The notes under the pieces are model-generated. The model was given only the letters and a program-made list of their open reading frames with translations, was not told where the DNA came from and did no database searches. The translations under genes and the position numbers were made by a program. Positions 13,990 to 22,858 of a DNA stretch of 64,000 nt are shown piece by piece (the stretch's first letter is position 1; the number at the start of each line of letters is the position of its first letter). This DNA is from Bauldia sp. (GTDB taxonomy: Bacteria; Pseudomonadota; Alphaproteobacteria; Rhizobiales; Kaistiaceae). The stretch is from assembly GCA_037200845.1 (NCBI GenBank), contig JBBCGQ010000001.1, positions 434,001 through 498,000 on the forward strand, read 5' to 3'.

Positions 13990-14426
13990 GCGACACCGTC
14001 CACGCCAGCGTCGCGCTCCTCGGCGAGCGCGGCGTCCTCATCCGCGGCGCCTCGGGCAGCGGCAAGTCGTCGTTGCTGCTCGCGCTTATCTCGTCGGCGA
14101 ACGCCGTGCTGGTCGCCGACGACCAAGCGCATCTCCGCGCCGAGCACGGCCGTGTCATCGCGCACGTGCCGGATGCGATCGCCGGGCTGATGGAAATTCG
14201 CGGCGTCGGCATTGTGCGGCGTCCGCATGTCGCGAGTGCGCCGATCGATCTCGTCGTCGATCTCCTGCCGCTCGCCGAATGTCCGCGTCTGCCTGACGCC
14301 GACCAAGCACACGCCATGCTGGCAGGCATCGCCGTGCCTCGCATTTTTATCGCAGTTGGCGCGCACGACGGCGTCGCCCGGGTGATGGCGGCGCTCGACC
14401 GGGCGGACGCCGGGATTCCGGCCTAA
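13986..14426 (+). CDS. hprK: Short HPr kinase/phosphorylase (C-terminal domain only)
   Basis: Predicted to phosphorylate the regulatory Ser of HPr. At 146 residues it holds only the kinase domain, with the P-loop RGASGSGKSSLLLALI and the downstream EIRGVGIV segment, and lacks the N-terminal domain of the Firmicutes enzyme (about 310 residues). This short form is normal in alphaproteobacteria. It overlaps chvG by four bases and lies just upstream of EIIA and HPr, so it probably links envelope stress sensing to the regulatory PTS. Confidence 0.9.
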   Translation: MSDTVHASVALLGERGVLIRGASGSGKSSLLLALISSANAVLVADDQAHLRAEHGRVIAHVPDAIAGLMEIRGVGIVRRPHVASAPIDLVVDLLPLAECPRLPDADQAHAMLAGIAVPRIFIAVGAHDGVARVMAALDRADAGIPA

Positions 14427-14549
14427 CAATTTGAAATTATTGCGATTCCAGATGGCTCTTGCATTGCAACAACGTTTGGCCAAGATGTGCGCCCGCTGCC
14501 CCGGGGGGCCGTTTTGGGCAGCGCCGAGGGTTGCCGTGGAAGAAGGTCG

Positions 14550-14951
14550 ATGATCGGACTTGTCCTGGTCACCCACGGGCGGCTCGCGGTCGAATTCCGC
14601 GCCGCGCTGGAGCATGTCGTCGGCGCGCAGACGCAGGTCGAGACGATTTCCATCGGCCCTGACGACGACGTCGAGCGCCGCCGCCAGGAAATTCTCGACG
14701 CCGTCGCCAACGTCAACACCGGCGCGGGCGTCATCGTGCTCACCGACATGTTCGGCGGCACGCCCTCCAATCTCGCGATCTCGGTGATGGAGGCCGGCAA
14801 GGTCGAGGTCATCGCCGGCGTCAATCTGCCGATGCTGATCAAGCTGTCGAAGGTGCGCGCCGAGAAGCCGCTCGCCGAGGCGATCGGCTACGCGCAGGAC
14901 GCCGGCCGCAAGTACATCAACGTCGCCAGCCAGGTCCTGAACGGGAAATAG
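14550..14951 (+). CDS. PTS EIIA component, mannose family
   Basis: A 133-residue phosphocarrier of the EIIA-Man fold. The phosphorylated His is His9 in MIGLVLVTHGRLA; VLTDMFGGTPSNLAIS is the other family signature. No EIIB, EIIC or EIID genes are present, so it acts as a regulatory output of the PTS rather than in sugar transport (inference; typical for this order). The start at 14550 has GAAGGT upstream and matches the family; the frame is open further up without similarity. Confidence 0.93.
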   Translation: MIGLVLVTHGRLAVEFRAALEHVVGAQTQVETISIGPDDDVERRRQEILDAVANVNTGAGVIVLTDMFGGTPSNLAISVMEAGKVEVIAGVNLPMLIKLSKVRAEKPLAEAIGYAQDAGRKYINVASQVLNGK

Positions 14952-14956
14952 CGCCG

Positions 14957-15247
14957 ATGGCCGGCGAGCCTTCCGCCACCCGCTCCGAGGAAGTCGTGAT
15001 CGTCAACAAGAAGGGCCTGCACGCGCGCGCCTCGGCGAAGTTCGTGCAATGCGCCGAGCGCTTCACCTCGGCCATCACCGTCGCCAAGGATGAGTCGAGC
15101 GTCGGCGGCGCGTCGATCATGGGGCTGATGATGCTTTCCGCCGGACACGGCTCGACCATCCGCATCAGCGCCGAAGGCGCCGACGCCGAGGCCGCGGTCG
15201 CCGCGCTGGTTGCGCTCGTCGCCGACAAGTTCGGCGAGGAAGAATGA
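14957..15247 (+). CDS. ptsH: Phosphocarrier protein HPr
   Basis: Relays phosphate from enzyme I to EIIA proteins. The 96-residue protein has the active-site His22 in NKKGLHARASAKFV and the regulatory Ser53 in GGASIMGLMML, the target expected for the HprK encoded about 1 kb upstream. It starts five bases after the EIIA stop, and its own stop overlaps the next gene (ATGA). Confidence 0.95.
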   Translation: MAGEPSATRSEEVVIVNKKGLHARASAKFVQCAERFTSAITVAKDESSVGGASIMGLMMLSAGHGSTIRISAEGADAEAAVAALVALVADKFGEEE

Positions 15248-16476
15248 CCGAAGTCGTCATCATCGGCGCCGGCGCCGCGGGCATCGCCGCGGCCCGCGCG
15301 CTCCATGACGCCGGCGTCGACGCGCTGATGGTCGAGGCCCGCGACCGCGTCGGCGGCCGCGCCTGGACGGTCGATTCCGGCCAGGGATTCCCTATCGATC
15401 TGGGCTGCGGCTGGCTGCATTCCGCCGACCGCAATCCGTGGCGCGAGATCGCCGAGGCCGGCGGCTGGGACGTCGATCACACCCCGCCGCCGTGGTCGCG
15501 GCCGACACTGCCTAAGGGCGCGCCGACGCCCGAGCAGGCGAAGTTCGGCGAGGCCATCGGCCGCTTTCGCGGATCGCTGGAAGATTTCCCGGAGAGCGAA
15601 CCCGACCGCGCCGCCTCGACCTACCTCGAGCCCGGCAATCGCTGGAACCCGCTGCTCGATGCGGTGAGCACCTACTACAGCGGCGCCGAGCTCGAATACG
15701 TCTCGCTGCGCGATCTCGCGCGCTACGACGACACCGGCGTCAACTGGCGCGTCACCGACGGCTACGGCGGGTTGATTGCCGACCATGCCTTCGGTCTGCC
15801 GGTGAAACTCAACTGCATCGTCACGCGCATCGATCGCCGCGGCAAGAAATTGCGCGTCGAGACGAACGATGGCGTCATCGACGCGGACGCGGTGATCGTA
15901 ACGCTGCCCAGCACCGTCATCGCCGAGACGCCGGATCTTTTCCTGCCTGCGCTGCCCGAGAAGGTGGAAGCGGCGATGGGCCTGCCGCTCGGCCTCGCCG
16001 ATAAACTCTACCTGTCGCTGGAAGGCGCGGAAGAATTCCATGAGGAGAGTCGCGCCTTCGGAAAAATGGATCGCACCGCCACCGCCGCGTATCACTTCCG
16101 CCCGTTCGGCCGCGGCGAGATCGAGGCGTACTTCGGCGGCACGCTTGCCGCGGAACTGGAGCGGGACGGAGAGGGCGCGTTCGTCGATTTCGCGGTCGCC
16201 GAACTTGTCGCGCTCTACGGCAGTGATTTTGCGAAGCGCCTGGCGCCGCTCGCCTCGCACTTCTGGCTCACCGATCCCTTCGCGCGCGGCTCGTATTCGT
16301 ATGCGAAGCCGGGCCACGCCGACGACCGCGCCAGACTCGCCGCGACGGTAGAGGACCGCATTTATTTCGCCGGCGAAGCATGCTCCAGGGCCGACTATTC
16401 GACCGCCCACGGCGCCTATCTGACGGGCGTCGCGGCGGCCAACGCCATAGCGCAAAACCGCAGAAAACCTGGCTAG
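15244..16476 (+). CDS. FAD-dependent amine oxidase family protein
   Basis: A 410-residue flavoprotein with an N-terminal dinucleotide-binding motif (VVIIGAGAAGIAAARALHDAG ending in ARDRVGGRAWT) and the C-terminal FAD-contact segment YFAGEACSRADYSTAHGAYL, both typical of monoamine/polyamine oxidases and related desaturase-like enzymes. No signal peptide. The ATG overlaps the ptsH stop. The substrate cannot be told from the sequence; being in this PTS-adjacent position says little about it. Confidence 0.85.
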   Translation: MTEVVIIGAGAAGIAAARALHDAGVDALMVEARDRVGGRAWTVDSGQGFPIDLGCGWLHSADRNPWREIAEAGGWDVDHTPPPWSRPTLPKGAPTPEQAKFGEAIGRFRGSLEDFPESEPDRAASTYLEPGNRWNPLLDAVSTYYSGAELEYVSLRDLARYDDTGVNWRVTDGYGGLIADHAFGLPVKLNCIVTRIDRRGKKLRVETNDGVIDADAVIVTLPSTVIAETPDLFLPALPEKVEAAMGLPLGLADKLYLSLEGAEEFHEESRAFGKMDRTATAAYHFRPFGRGEIEAYFGGTLAAELERDGEGAFVDFAVAELVALYGSDFAKRLAPLASHFWLTDPFARGSYSYAKPGHADDRARLAATVEDRIYFAGEACSRADYSTAHGAYLTGVAAANAIAQNRRKPG

Positions 16477-16485
16477 CCGGCGTCA

Positions 16486-16503
16486 CATAAACAAATCTTT
16501 ATG
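16486..16503. promoter_or_regulatory. Candidate SahR-type operator upstream of ahcY
   Basis: An AT-rich interrupted inverted repeat, CATAAA-N6-TTTATG, stands out in a GC-rich background 71 bases before the ahcY start. Methionine-cycle genes of many proteobacteria, ahcY foremost, are controlled by the ArsR-type repressor SahR at AT-rich palindromes. Assignment to SahR is inference from position and shape. Confidence 0.4.
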
Positions 16504-16573
16504 TCCTTATTGCCACGGGCCGCGGGCGAAGCTATAAGCCCCGCCAGCAACCCATCTGACCAGGAGTACCGCC

Positions 16574-17977
16574 ATGCCCGCGTCCGCCGATTACGTCGTC
16601 AAAGACATCGGGCTGGCCGATTGGGGCCGTAAGGAAATCTCGCTCGCCGAGACCGAGATGCCCGGCCTGATGGCGACGCGCGAGGAGTTCGGGCCGAAGC
16701 AGCCGCTGAAGGGCGCCCGCGTCGCCGGCTCGCTGCACATGACCATCCAGACCGCGGTGCTCATCGAGACGCTGAAGGCGCTCGGCGCCGACGTGCGCTG
16801 GGCCTCGTGCAACATCTACTCGACGCAGGACCACGCCGCCGCCGCCATCGCCGCGAGCGGCACACCGGTGTTCGCGATCAAGGGCGAGAGTCTCGAGGAC
16901 TACTGGGAATACACGCACAAGATTTTCGAGTGGGCCGACGGCGGCACGCCCAACATGATCCTCGACGACGGCGGCGACGCGACCATCCTCGTCCATCTCG
17001 GCAAGCGCGCTGAGGAGGGCGACGTCGCGTTCCTCGACAAGCCCGGCAACGAGGAAGAGGAAGTGCTGTTCGCCGCGATCAAGCAGCGGCTGAAATCGAA
17101 GCCCGGTTTCTATTCGGCGATCGCGAAGAACATCAAGGGCGTCACCGAGGAGACGACCACCGGCGTGCATCGCCTCTACGAGATGCAGAAGAAGGGCACG
17201 CTGCTGTTCCCGGCGATCAACGTCAACGACTCGGTGACCAAGTCGAAGTTCGACAACCTCTACGGCTGCCGCGAGTCGCTGGTCGATGGCATCCGCCGCG
17301 GCACCGACGTGATGATGTCGGGCAAGGTCGCGATGGTCGCCGGCTTCGGCGACGTCGGCAAGGGCTCGGCCGCCTCGCTGCGCCAGGCCGGCGCCCGCGT
17401 GCTGGTCTCCGAGATCGACCCGATCTGCGCGTTGCAGGCGGCGATGGAAGGCTACGAGGTCGTGACCATGGACGACGCCGCGCCGCGCGCCGACATCTTC
17501 GTCACCGCCACCGGCAACGTCGACGTCATCACCATCGAGCACATGCGGAAAATGAAGCACCGCGCCATCGTCTGCAACATCGGCCACTTCGACTCCGAGA
17601 TTCAGGTCGGCGCGCTGCGGAACCAGAAGTGGCACAACGTCAAGCCGCAGGTCGATGAGGTCGAGTTCCCCGACGGCAAGCGCATCATTCTCTTGTCCGA
17701 GGGCCGTCTCGTGAATCTCGGCAACGCCATGGGGCATCCGAGCTTCGTCATGTCGGCGAGCTTCACCAACCAGACGCTGGCGCAGATCGAACTGTTCACC
17801 AGGCCCGGCCAGTACAAGCGCGAGGTCTACACGCTGCCGAAGGCGCTGGACGAGAAAGTCGCGCGGCTGCACCTCGCCAAGATCGGCGCGCATCTCACCG
17901 AGCTCAACGATAAGCAGGCGCAATATATTGGGGTCGGCGCGGCCGGTCCCTACAAGCCGGAGACCTACCGCTACTGA
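16574..17977 (+). CDS. ahcY: Adenosylhomocysteinase
   Basis: Hydrolyses S-adenosylhomocysteine to adenosine and homocysteine, removing the inhibitor of methyltransferases. The 467-residue protein has [16 protein letters not shown] near the N-terminus, the substrate-site run [20 protein letters not shown], the NAD-binding motif [17 protein letters not shown] and the C-terminal end [11 protein letters not shown]...PYKPETYRY. It carries the roughly 40-residue insertion found in most proteobacterial enzymes. ATG preceded by CAGGAG. Confidence 0.98.
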   Translation: MPASADYVVKDIGLADWGRKEISLAETEMPGLMATREEFGPKQPLKGARVAGSLHMTIQTAVLIETLKALGADVRWASCNIYSTQDHAAAAIAASGTPVFAIKGESLEDYWEYTHKIFEWADGGTPNMILDDGGDATILVHLGKRAEEGDVAFLDKPGNEEEEVLFAAIKQRLKSKPGFYSAIAKNIKGVTEETTTGVHRLYEMQKKGTLLFPAINVNDSVTKSKFDNLYGCRESLVDGIRRGTDVMMSGKVAMVAGFGDVGKGSAASLRQAGARVLVSEIDPICALQAAMEGYEVVTMDDAAPRADIFVTATGNVDVITIEHMRKMKHRAIVCNIGHFDSEIQVGALRNQKWHNVKPQVDEVEFPDGKRIILLSEGRLVNLGNAMGHPSFVMSASFTNQTLAQIELFTRPGQYKREVYTLPKALDEKVARLHLAKIGAHLTELNDKQAQYIGVGAAGPYKPETYRY

Positions 17978-18163
17978 GCCGGCATGAAGCCGGCGATGTA
18001 GCCGCGCCACACGCCGCCACTTTTATGCCTCCGCCCGCTTCATGGGGATTCGCCGAGAGGCTATACATGGTGGTGATTCGCGGGCGGGGCGCGGCTGCCG
18101 CTCGGGGGTTCGCGAGTCGAAGCCACCCATGAGTATAGGGACACGGCGGAGGGGTCCTATCTC

Positions 18164-20647
18164 ATGCGGAAGCATGACGGGAACGCGATGGCGATTCGTC
18201 GGGTCGGACACGCCGTCCTGCTCGCCGCCGTAGCGGCACCGTCTTTCGCCGAAGCCGAAGTTTCCCTCGCCGCGGCGGCTGCGCCGCTGCTCGACGTCGG
18301 CCAGGTCGTGCTCATGTCGGCGCTGGTCGGCGCCTTCGTCTTCGTCATCATCTCGACGGTGCAGCTGGTCCGCGCGCGCGGACGCTCCGAGGCGGAGAAC
18401 ACGCGCCTGCGCCTCGAGGTCGGCGATCTCAAGTCTTTCGCCGATCGCGCCGAGGCGCTCGTCAACGAGGAGGACCAGCGCCTCGTCGCGTGGGGCGCGC
18501 CCGGCGATCCGCCGCTGGTCGCAGGCTCGCTGCCGCGCAGCGCCGGCGCGCCGCTCGACCGCAACGAATTCCTGAATTTCGAGGAGTGGCTGCAGCCCGA
18601 ATCGACCCTGCGGCTGATGCAGCTTCTCGTCCTCCTGCGGGAAAAAGGCGAGCATTTCCAGCAGGTTGTGACGACGCGCGGCAACCGCCTGATCGAGGTT
18701 CGCGGCCGCACCGTCGGCGGCTCGGCGGTCGCCCGCTTCCGCGACTTGACCGGCGAGCGCCTCGCCCGCGCCGAAATCGAGGCGCGCCACGACCTGCTCG
18801 CCGCCGAGATGGAAACCATGCGCGCGATGCTGGCGTCCGCGCCGATGCCGATCTGGCTGCGCGACACCAAGGGCGCGCTGATCTGGACCAACGCCGCCTA
18901 CGCCGCCGCGGTCGAAGCGAAGGACAACGACGAGGCCGTCGCCCACAATCTCGAGCTGCTCGACACCAACAGCCGCGCCGCCATCGTCGCCGCGCACGCC
19001 GACGGTCCGGTGTTCACCAAGCGCCTGTCGGCGATCGTCGCCGGCGCGCGCCGCATCTTCGACGTCGCCGACATCGTCTCGCAGGGCGGTAGCGCCGGCA
19101 TCGCCGTCGATGTCACCGAAGTCGAAGCCGCGCAGGCAGCGCTCCGCCGCGAGATCGACTTCAACGCGCGCACGCTCGACCGGCTGCAGACCGCGGTCGC
19201 CGTCTTCGGTCCGGATCGCCGGCTGAAGTCATATAACGCCGCCTATCGCGCGCTGTTCGAGCTCGACCCCGGCTTCCTCGAATCCGCGCCCGACGAATCC
19301 GCGATCCTCGATCGCCTGCGCGCTGCGCGGAAGCTGCCCGAGCAGGCCGACTTCCGTTCGTGGCGCGCCGACCTTTTCGCGGCTTACCGTTCGACCGAGG
19401 CGCGCGAGCAGTGGTGGCACATGCCTGACGGGCAGACGCTCCGCGTCATCGCCAGCCCGCACCCGCAGGGCGGCGCCACCTGGGTCTACGAGAATGTGAC
19501 CGAGCGGCTCGATCTCGAAAGCCGCTACAACGCGCTTGTGTCGGTGCAGGGCGAGACGCTCGATCACCTCGCCGAGGGCGTCGGCGTGTTCGGCTCCGAC
19601 GGCCGGCTGCGCCTGCATAACCCGGCCTTCGAGGCCGTGTGGCGCCTCGACGCCGGCTTCCTCGCCGCGCGCCCGCACGTCACCGACATCGTCTCCGCCG
19701 TGCGCAAGCCGGGCGACGACGAGGCGATGTGGCGCCGCTTCACCGCCTGCGTCGCCGGCCTCGACGAGACGCGCGCCTCGATCTCCGGCCGCATGGAGCG
19801 GCCCGACGGCCGCGTCATCGACTACGCCACCGTGCCGCTGCCCGATGGCCAGACGATGGTGACGTTCCTCGACGTCACCGACTCGGTGCAGGTCGAGCGC
19901 GCGCTGGTCGAGCGCAACGAGGCGCTGGAGGCGTCGGACAGCCTCAAGAACGCGTTCATCCATCACGTCTCGTACGAGCTGCGCTCGCCGCTCACCAACA
20001 TCATCGGCTTCGCCCAGCTTCTGTCCGACGTGCGCGTCGGCCCGCTCAACAACAAGCAGCGCGAATACACCGGCTACATCATGTCGTCGTCGTCCTCGCT
20101 GCTCGCCATCGTCAACGACATCCTCGACCTCACCACCATCGACGCCGGCATCATGGGCCTCGATCTCGCCGAGGTGGACGTGGCGTCGACCGTGGTCGCC
20201 GCCATCGACGACGTGCAGCAGCGCCTCGACGAGAACCGCATCAAGCTCGAGACGCGTATCGCGCCCGATGTCGGCGGCCTCGTCGCCGACGCCAAGCGCG
20301 TCCGCCAGATATTGTTCAACCTCCTCGCCAACGCCGTGTCGTTCTCGACCGAAGGCGGCCACGTCATCCTCACCGCGGATCGCGTCGGCGGCGTCATCGA
20401 GTTCACCGTCAGCGACGAGGGCGCCGGCATCCCGGCGGCGTTCATCGACTCGGTCTTCGACCGCTTCGCCAGCCTGACGCGCGGTCAGGCGCGCGGCGGC
20501 GTCGGCCTCGGCCTGTCGATCGTGAAAAGCTTCGTCGCGCTCCACGGCGGCACGGTGGAGATCGCGTCGGAGGAGGGCAGGGGCACCGTCGCCAAGGTGC
20601 GCCTGCCGGTGAGGCCCGTCGCGCTTGACGAGACCGTCGCCGCGTGA
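18164..20647 (+). CDS. divL: DivL-type PAS sensor pseudo-histidine kinase
   Basis: An 827-residue cell-cycle signalling protein. An N-terminal membrane helix (about 45-68) is followed by PAS-like segments (about 215-320, 330-450 and 460-575), a DHp domain and an HATPase domain (NLLANAVSFS, VSDEGAGIP, GVGLGLSIVKSF). The H-box reads FIHHVSYELRSPLTN: Tyr604 replaces the phospho-accepting His, the hallmark of Caulobacter DivL, which modulates CckA in response to DivK. The neighbours (ahcY before, tsaE after) are those of Agrobacterium divL. Start chosen at 18164 with GGAGGGG upstream; 18188 is an alternative. Stop overlaps the next gene (GTGA). Confidence 0.88.
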   Translation: MRKHDGNAMAIRRVGHAVLLAAVAAPSFAEAEVSLAAAAAPLLDVGQVVLMSALVGAFVFVIISTVQLVRARGRSEAENTRLRLEVGDLKSFADRAEALVNEEDQRLVAWGAPGDPPLVAGSLPRSAGAPLDRNEFLNFEEWLQPESTLRLMQLLVLLREKGEHFQQVVTTRGNRLIEVRGRTVGGSAVARFRDLTGERLARAEIEARHDLLAAEMETMRAMLASAPMPIWLRDTKGALIWTNAAYAAAVEAKDNDEAVAHNLELLDTNSRAAIVAAHADGPVFTKRLSAIVAGARRIFDVADIVSQGGSAGIAVDVTEVEAAQAALRREIDFNARTLDRLQTAVAVFGPDRRLKSYNAAYRALFELDPGFLESAPDESAILDRLRAARKLPEQADFRSWRADLFAAYRSTEAREQWWHMPDGQTLRVIASPHPQGGATWVYENVTERLDLESRYNALVSVQGETLDHLAEGVGVFGSDGRLRLHNPAFEAVWRLDAGFLAARPHVTDIVSAVRKPGDDEAMWRRFTACVAGLDETRASISGRMERPDGRVIDYATVPLPDGQTMVTFLDVTDSVQVERALVERNEALEASDSLKNAFIHHVSYELRSPLTNIIGFAQLLSDVRVGPLNNKQREYTGYIMSSSSSLLAIVNDILDLTTIDAGIMGLDLAEVDVASTVVAAIDDVQQRLDENRIKLETRIAPDVGGLVADAKRVRQILFNLLANAVSFSTEGGHVILTADRVGGVIEFTVSDEGAGIPAAFIDSVFDRFASLTRGQARGGVGLGLSIVKSFVALHGGTVEIASEEGRGTVAKVRLPVRPVALDETVAA

Positions 20648-22116
20648 CCTCTGGCGGCGTGCCGGAAACCTCTGCTTCCCCGCTGATTATCGACCTACCC
20701 GACGAAGCCGCCACCGTCGCGCTCGCCGAGGATATCGCCGCGCGGCTGATGCCCGGTGACGTCGTCGCGCTGTCCGGCGACCTCGGCGCCGGCAAGACGA
20801 CGCTGGCACGCGCGCTGATCCGCGCCGTCGCCGACGACGCGAAGCTCGAGGTGCCGAGCCCGACATTCACGCTGGTGCAGACCTACGCCACGCCGCGGCT
20901 GAGCGTGGCGCACTTCGACCTCTACCGCCTCTCGCCGGACGAACTGGACGAGATCGGATTTGCGGACGCGCCCAACCACGGCGCGGTACTGATCGAGTGG
21001 CCGGAGCGGGCAGGGGACCAGCTGCCCGCCGAGCGCCTGGACGTGGCGCTGGCGCTGGCCGGCAGCGGACGGCGCGCTACAGTCAGCGGCAACGGCACCG
21101 TCCGGTCGCGTTTCGCCCGCAGCCGCACCGCCCGCGCGCTGCTCGATGCCGACGACTGGCGCGGCGCATCGCGCCGTCATCTGCAGGGCGACGCCTCGAC
21201 GCGCACCTACGAACGCATCCGCGCCGGCGGCAAAAGCGCGGTGCTGATGGACTGGCCGGCGCGCGGCCAGTTGACCGCCGGCGATCCGCGCGCCGCATTC
21301 CGCGCGCAGGGCGCCGCGACATTCGTCGCCGTCGACTCGGCCCTCGCGGCGGCGGGATTGTCGGTGCCGGCGATCTACGACACCGGCGATGGCTTCGTGC
21401 TGATGGAAGATTTCGGCAACGAGGGCGTCGTCGCCGACGATGTGCCAATCGTCGCCCGCTACGAAGTCGCGCTGGAGGCGCTGGCCGCCATCCACGCCGA
21501 GCCGCGCCCCGCCGGACTGCCCGGCCACAACCTGCCGCGCTTCACCGGCGATGTGCTGATGGCCGAGGTCGGCATCTTCGCCGACTTCTACGCGCCATAT
21601 ATCAGCCGCGCGCCGCTGCCGCCGGAAGCGCGCGCCGAGCTGGTGGCGCTGTGGCGCGACCTCGACGCGAAACTTCAGCAGTCCGAGCAGAGTTGGGTGC
21701 TGTTCGACGTGCAGTCGCCCAATCTTTTCTGGCTGCCCGGGCGCGCCGGAATCCGCCGCATGGGCTTCATCGATTTCCAGGACATGTTTTTCGGCCCGGC
21801 CGCCTACGATGTTGCCTCCCTCTGTCAGGATGCCCGTGTCACGGTGCCGCCTGAGGTGGAAGATGCGCTCGTTGCCCACTACATCGCCGCGCGTGGCCCC
21901 GGCTTCGATGCCGATTCTTTCCGCTCCGCCTACGCGATCGCCGGCGCGCTCCGCGTTGCCAAAATTTTGGGCGCTTTTGCGCGCCTGGCCGGAATTGGAA
22001 ATGGTAGATACATCAGGCACTTGCCACGCCTCCGTGCATATCTCGCCCGCTCGCTTGCCGCACCCGTTCTTTCCCCGTTCGCCCTCTGGTATGAGAAGCA
22101 CCTCTCCCTCGAATAG
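20644..22116 (+). CDS. tsaE: Fusion of TsaE ATPase and AmgK-like sugar kinase
   Basis: A 490-residue two-domain protein. Residues 1-150 are TsaE, the ATPase of t6A tRNA modification (Walker A SGDLGAGKTTLARALI, then PSPTFTLVQTY and HFDLYRLSPDELDEIGF). Residues 160-490 are an aminoglycoside-phosphotransferase-fold kinase like AmgK, which phosphorylates N-acetylmuramate/N-acetylglucosamine at the anomeric carbon; catalytic segment LFDVQSPNLFWL (Asp355, Asn360) and metal-binding FIDFQD (376-380). The usual His before the catalytic Asp is Phe354. GTG start overlaps the divL stop. The next gene, murU, encodes the following enzyme of peptidoglycan recycling. Confidence 0.9.
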   Translation: MTSGGVPETSASPLIIDLPDEAATVALAEDIAARLMPGDVVALSGDLGAGKTTLARALIRAVADDAKLEVPSPTFTLVQTYATPRLSVAHFDLYRLSPDELDEIGFADAPNHGAVLIEWPERAGDQLPAERLDVALALAGSGRRATVSGNGTVRSRFARSRTARALLDADDWRGASRRHLQGDASTRTYERIRAGGKSAVLMDWPARGQLTAGDPRAAFRAQGAATFVAVDSALAAAGLSVPAIYDTGDGFVLMEDFGNEGVVADDVPIVARYEVALEALAAIHAEPRPAGLPGHNLPRFTGDVLMAEVGIFADFYAPYISRAPLPPEARAELVALWRDLDAKLQQSEQSWVLFDVQSPNLFWLPGRAGIRRMGFIDFQDMFFGPAAYDVASLCQDARVTVPPEVEDALVAHYIAARGPGFDADSFRSAYAIAGALRVAKILGAFARLAGIGNGRYIRHLPRLRAYLARSLAAPVLSPFALWYEKHLSLE

Positions 22117-22128
22117 CCGGGCGACCCG

Positions 22129-22854
22129 ATGACCGCTGTCAGACCGAAGCGCGCGATGATCCTTGCCGCCGGTCTCGGTAAGCGCATGCGCCCGCTGACC
22201 GTGACGACGCCGAAACCGCTGATCGAGGTCAACGGCTGCGCGCTGATCGACTACGGTCTCGACCGGCTCGAGCGCGCCGGCGTCGAGGAGACGGTGATCA
22301 ACGTCCACTACCTTGCCGATCAGGTCGAGGCGCACGTCGCGCGCCGTCGTCGTCCGGCGATCGCGATTTCAGATGAACGCGGCGGGCTGCTCGACACCGG
22401 CGGTGGCATCGTCAAGGCGCTGCCGCGTCTCGGCCCGGCGCCGTTCTATCTGCTCAATTCGGATTCGTTCTGGATCGAGGGCGCGCGGCCCAATCTCGAT
22501 TGGCTGGCCTCGGCCTGGCGCGACGACCAGATGGATGCGCTGCTGCTCGTCGCCGCGACGGTGCGCGCCGTCGGCTACACCGGCCGCGGCGACTTCCGCA
22601 TGGACCCGGCCGGCAGGTTGATCCGCCGCGCCGAGCGCGAGGTGGCGCCCTTCGTCTACGCCGGCGCCGCCATCCTGCATCCGCGCCTGTTCGCGGCGAG
22701 CCCGCCCGGCGCGTTTTCGTTGAACCGGCATTTCGACGAGGCGATGGAGGCCGGCCGCCTGTTCGGCGTGCGGCTCGACGGGCTGTGGTTGCACGTCGGC
22801 ACGCCGGAAGCGGTCGGCGAGGCGGAACTGACTATCGCCGACAGCGCTGCCTGA
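22129..22854 (+). CDS. murU: MurNAc-1-phosphate uridylyltransferase (MurU-like)
   Basis: Nucleotidyltransferase of 241 residues with the sugar-nucleotide signature MILAAGLGKRMRPLTVTTPKPLIEVNG. MurU converts MurNAc-1-phosphate plus UTP to UDP-MurNAc, the step after AmgK in the recycling route that bypasses de novo synthesis. The 12-base spacing from the amgK-containing fusion supports this over a generic sugar nucleotidyltransferase. It lacks the long C-terminal beta-helix of GlmU-type enzymes. Confidence 0.87.
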   Translation: MTAVRPKRAMILAAGLGKRMRPLTVTTPKPLIEVNGCALIDYGLDRLERAGVEETVINVHYLADQVEAHVARRRRPAIAISDERGGLLDTGGGIVKALPRLGPAPFYLLNSDSFWIEGARPNLDWLASAWRDDQMDALLLVAATVRAVGYTGRGDFRMDPAGRLIRRAEREVAPFVYAGAAILHPRLFAASPPGAFSLNRHFDEAMEAGRLFGVRLDGLWLHVGTPEAVGEAELTIADSAA

Positions 22855-22858
22855 GGCG

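Noticed and set aside
17978-17994. GCCGGC-ATGAA-GCCGGC hairpin after ahcY as a terminator
   Set aside because: Six-base self-complementary arms with no T-run; such pairs are expected by chance in this GC-rich DNA.
20695-22335. A 546-residue minus-strand open frame opposite the tsaE fusion and murU
   Set aside because: Shadow of the plus-strand genes, biased to Arg/Gly/Ala/Val with no motif; the plus-strand products are clear.
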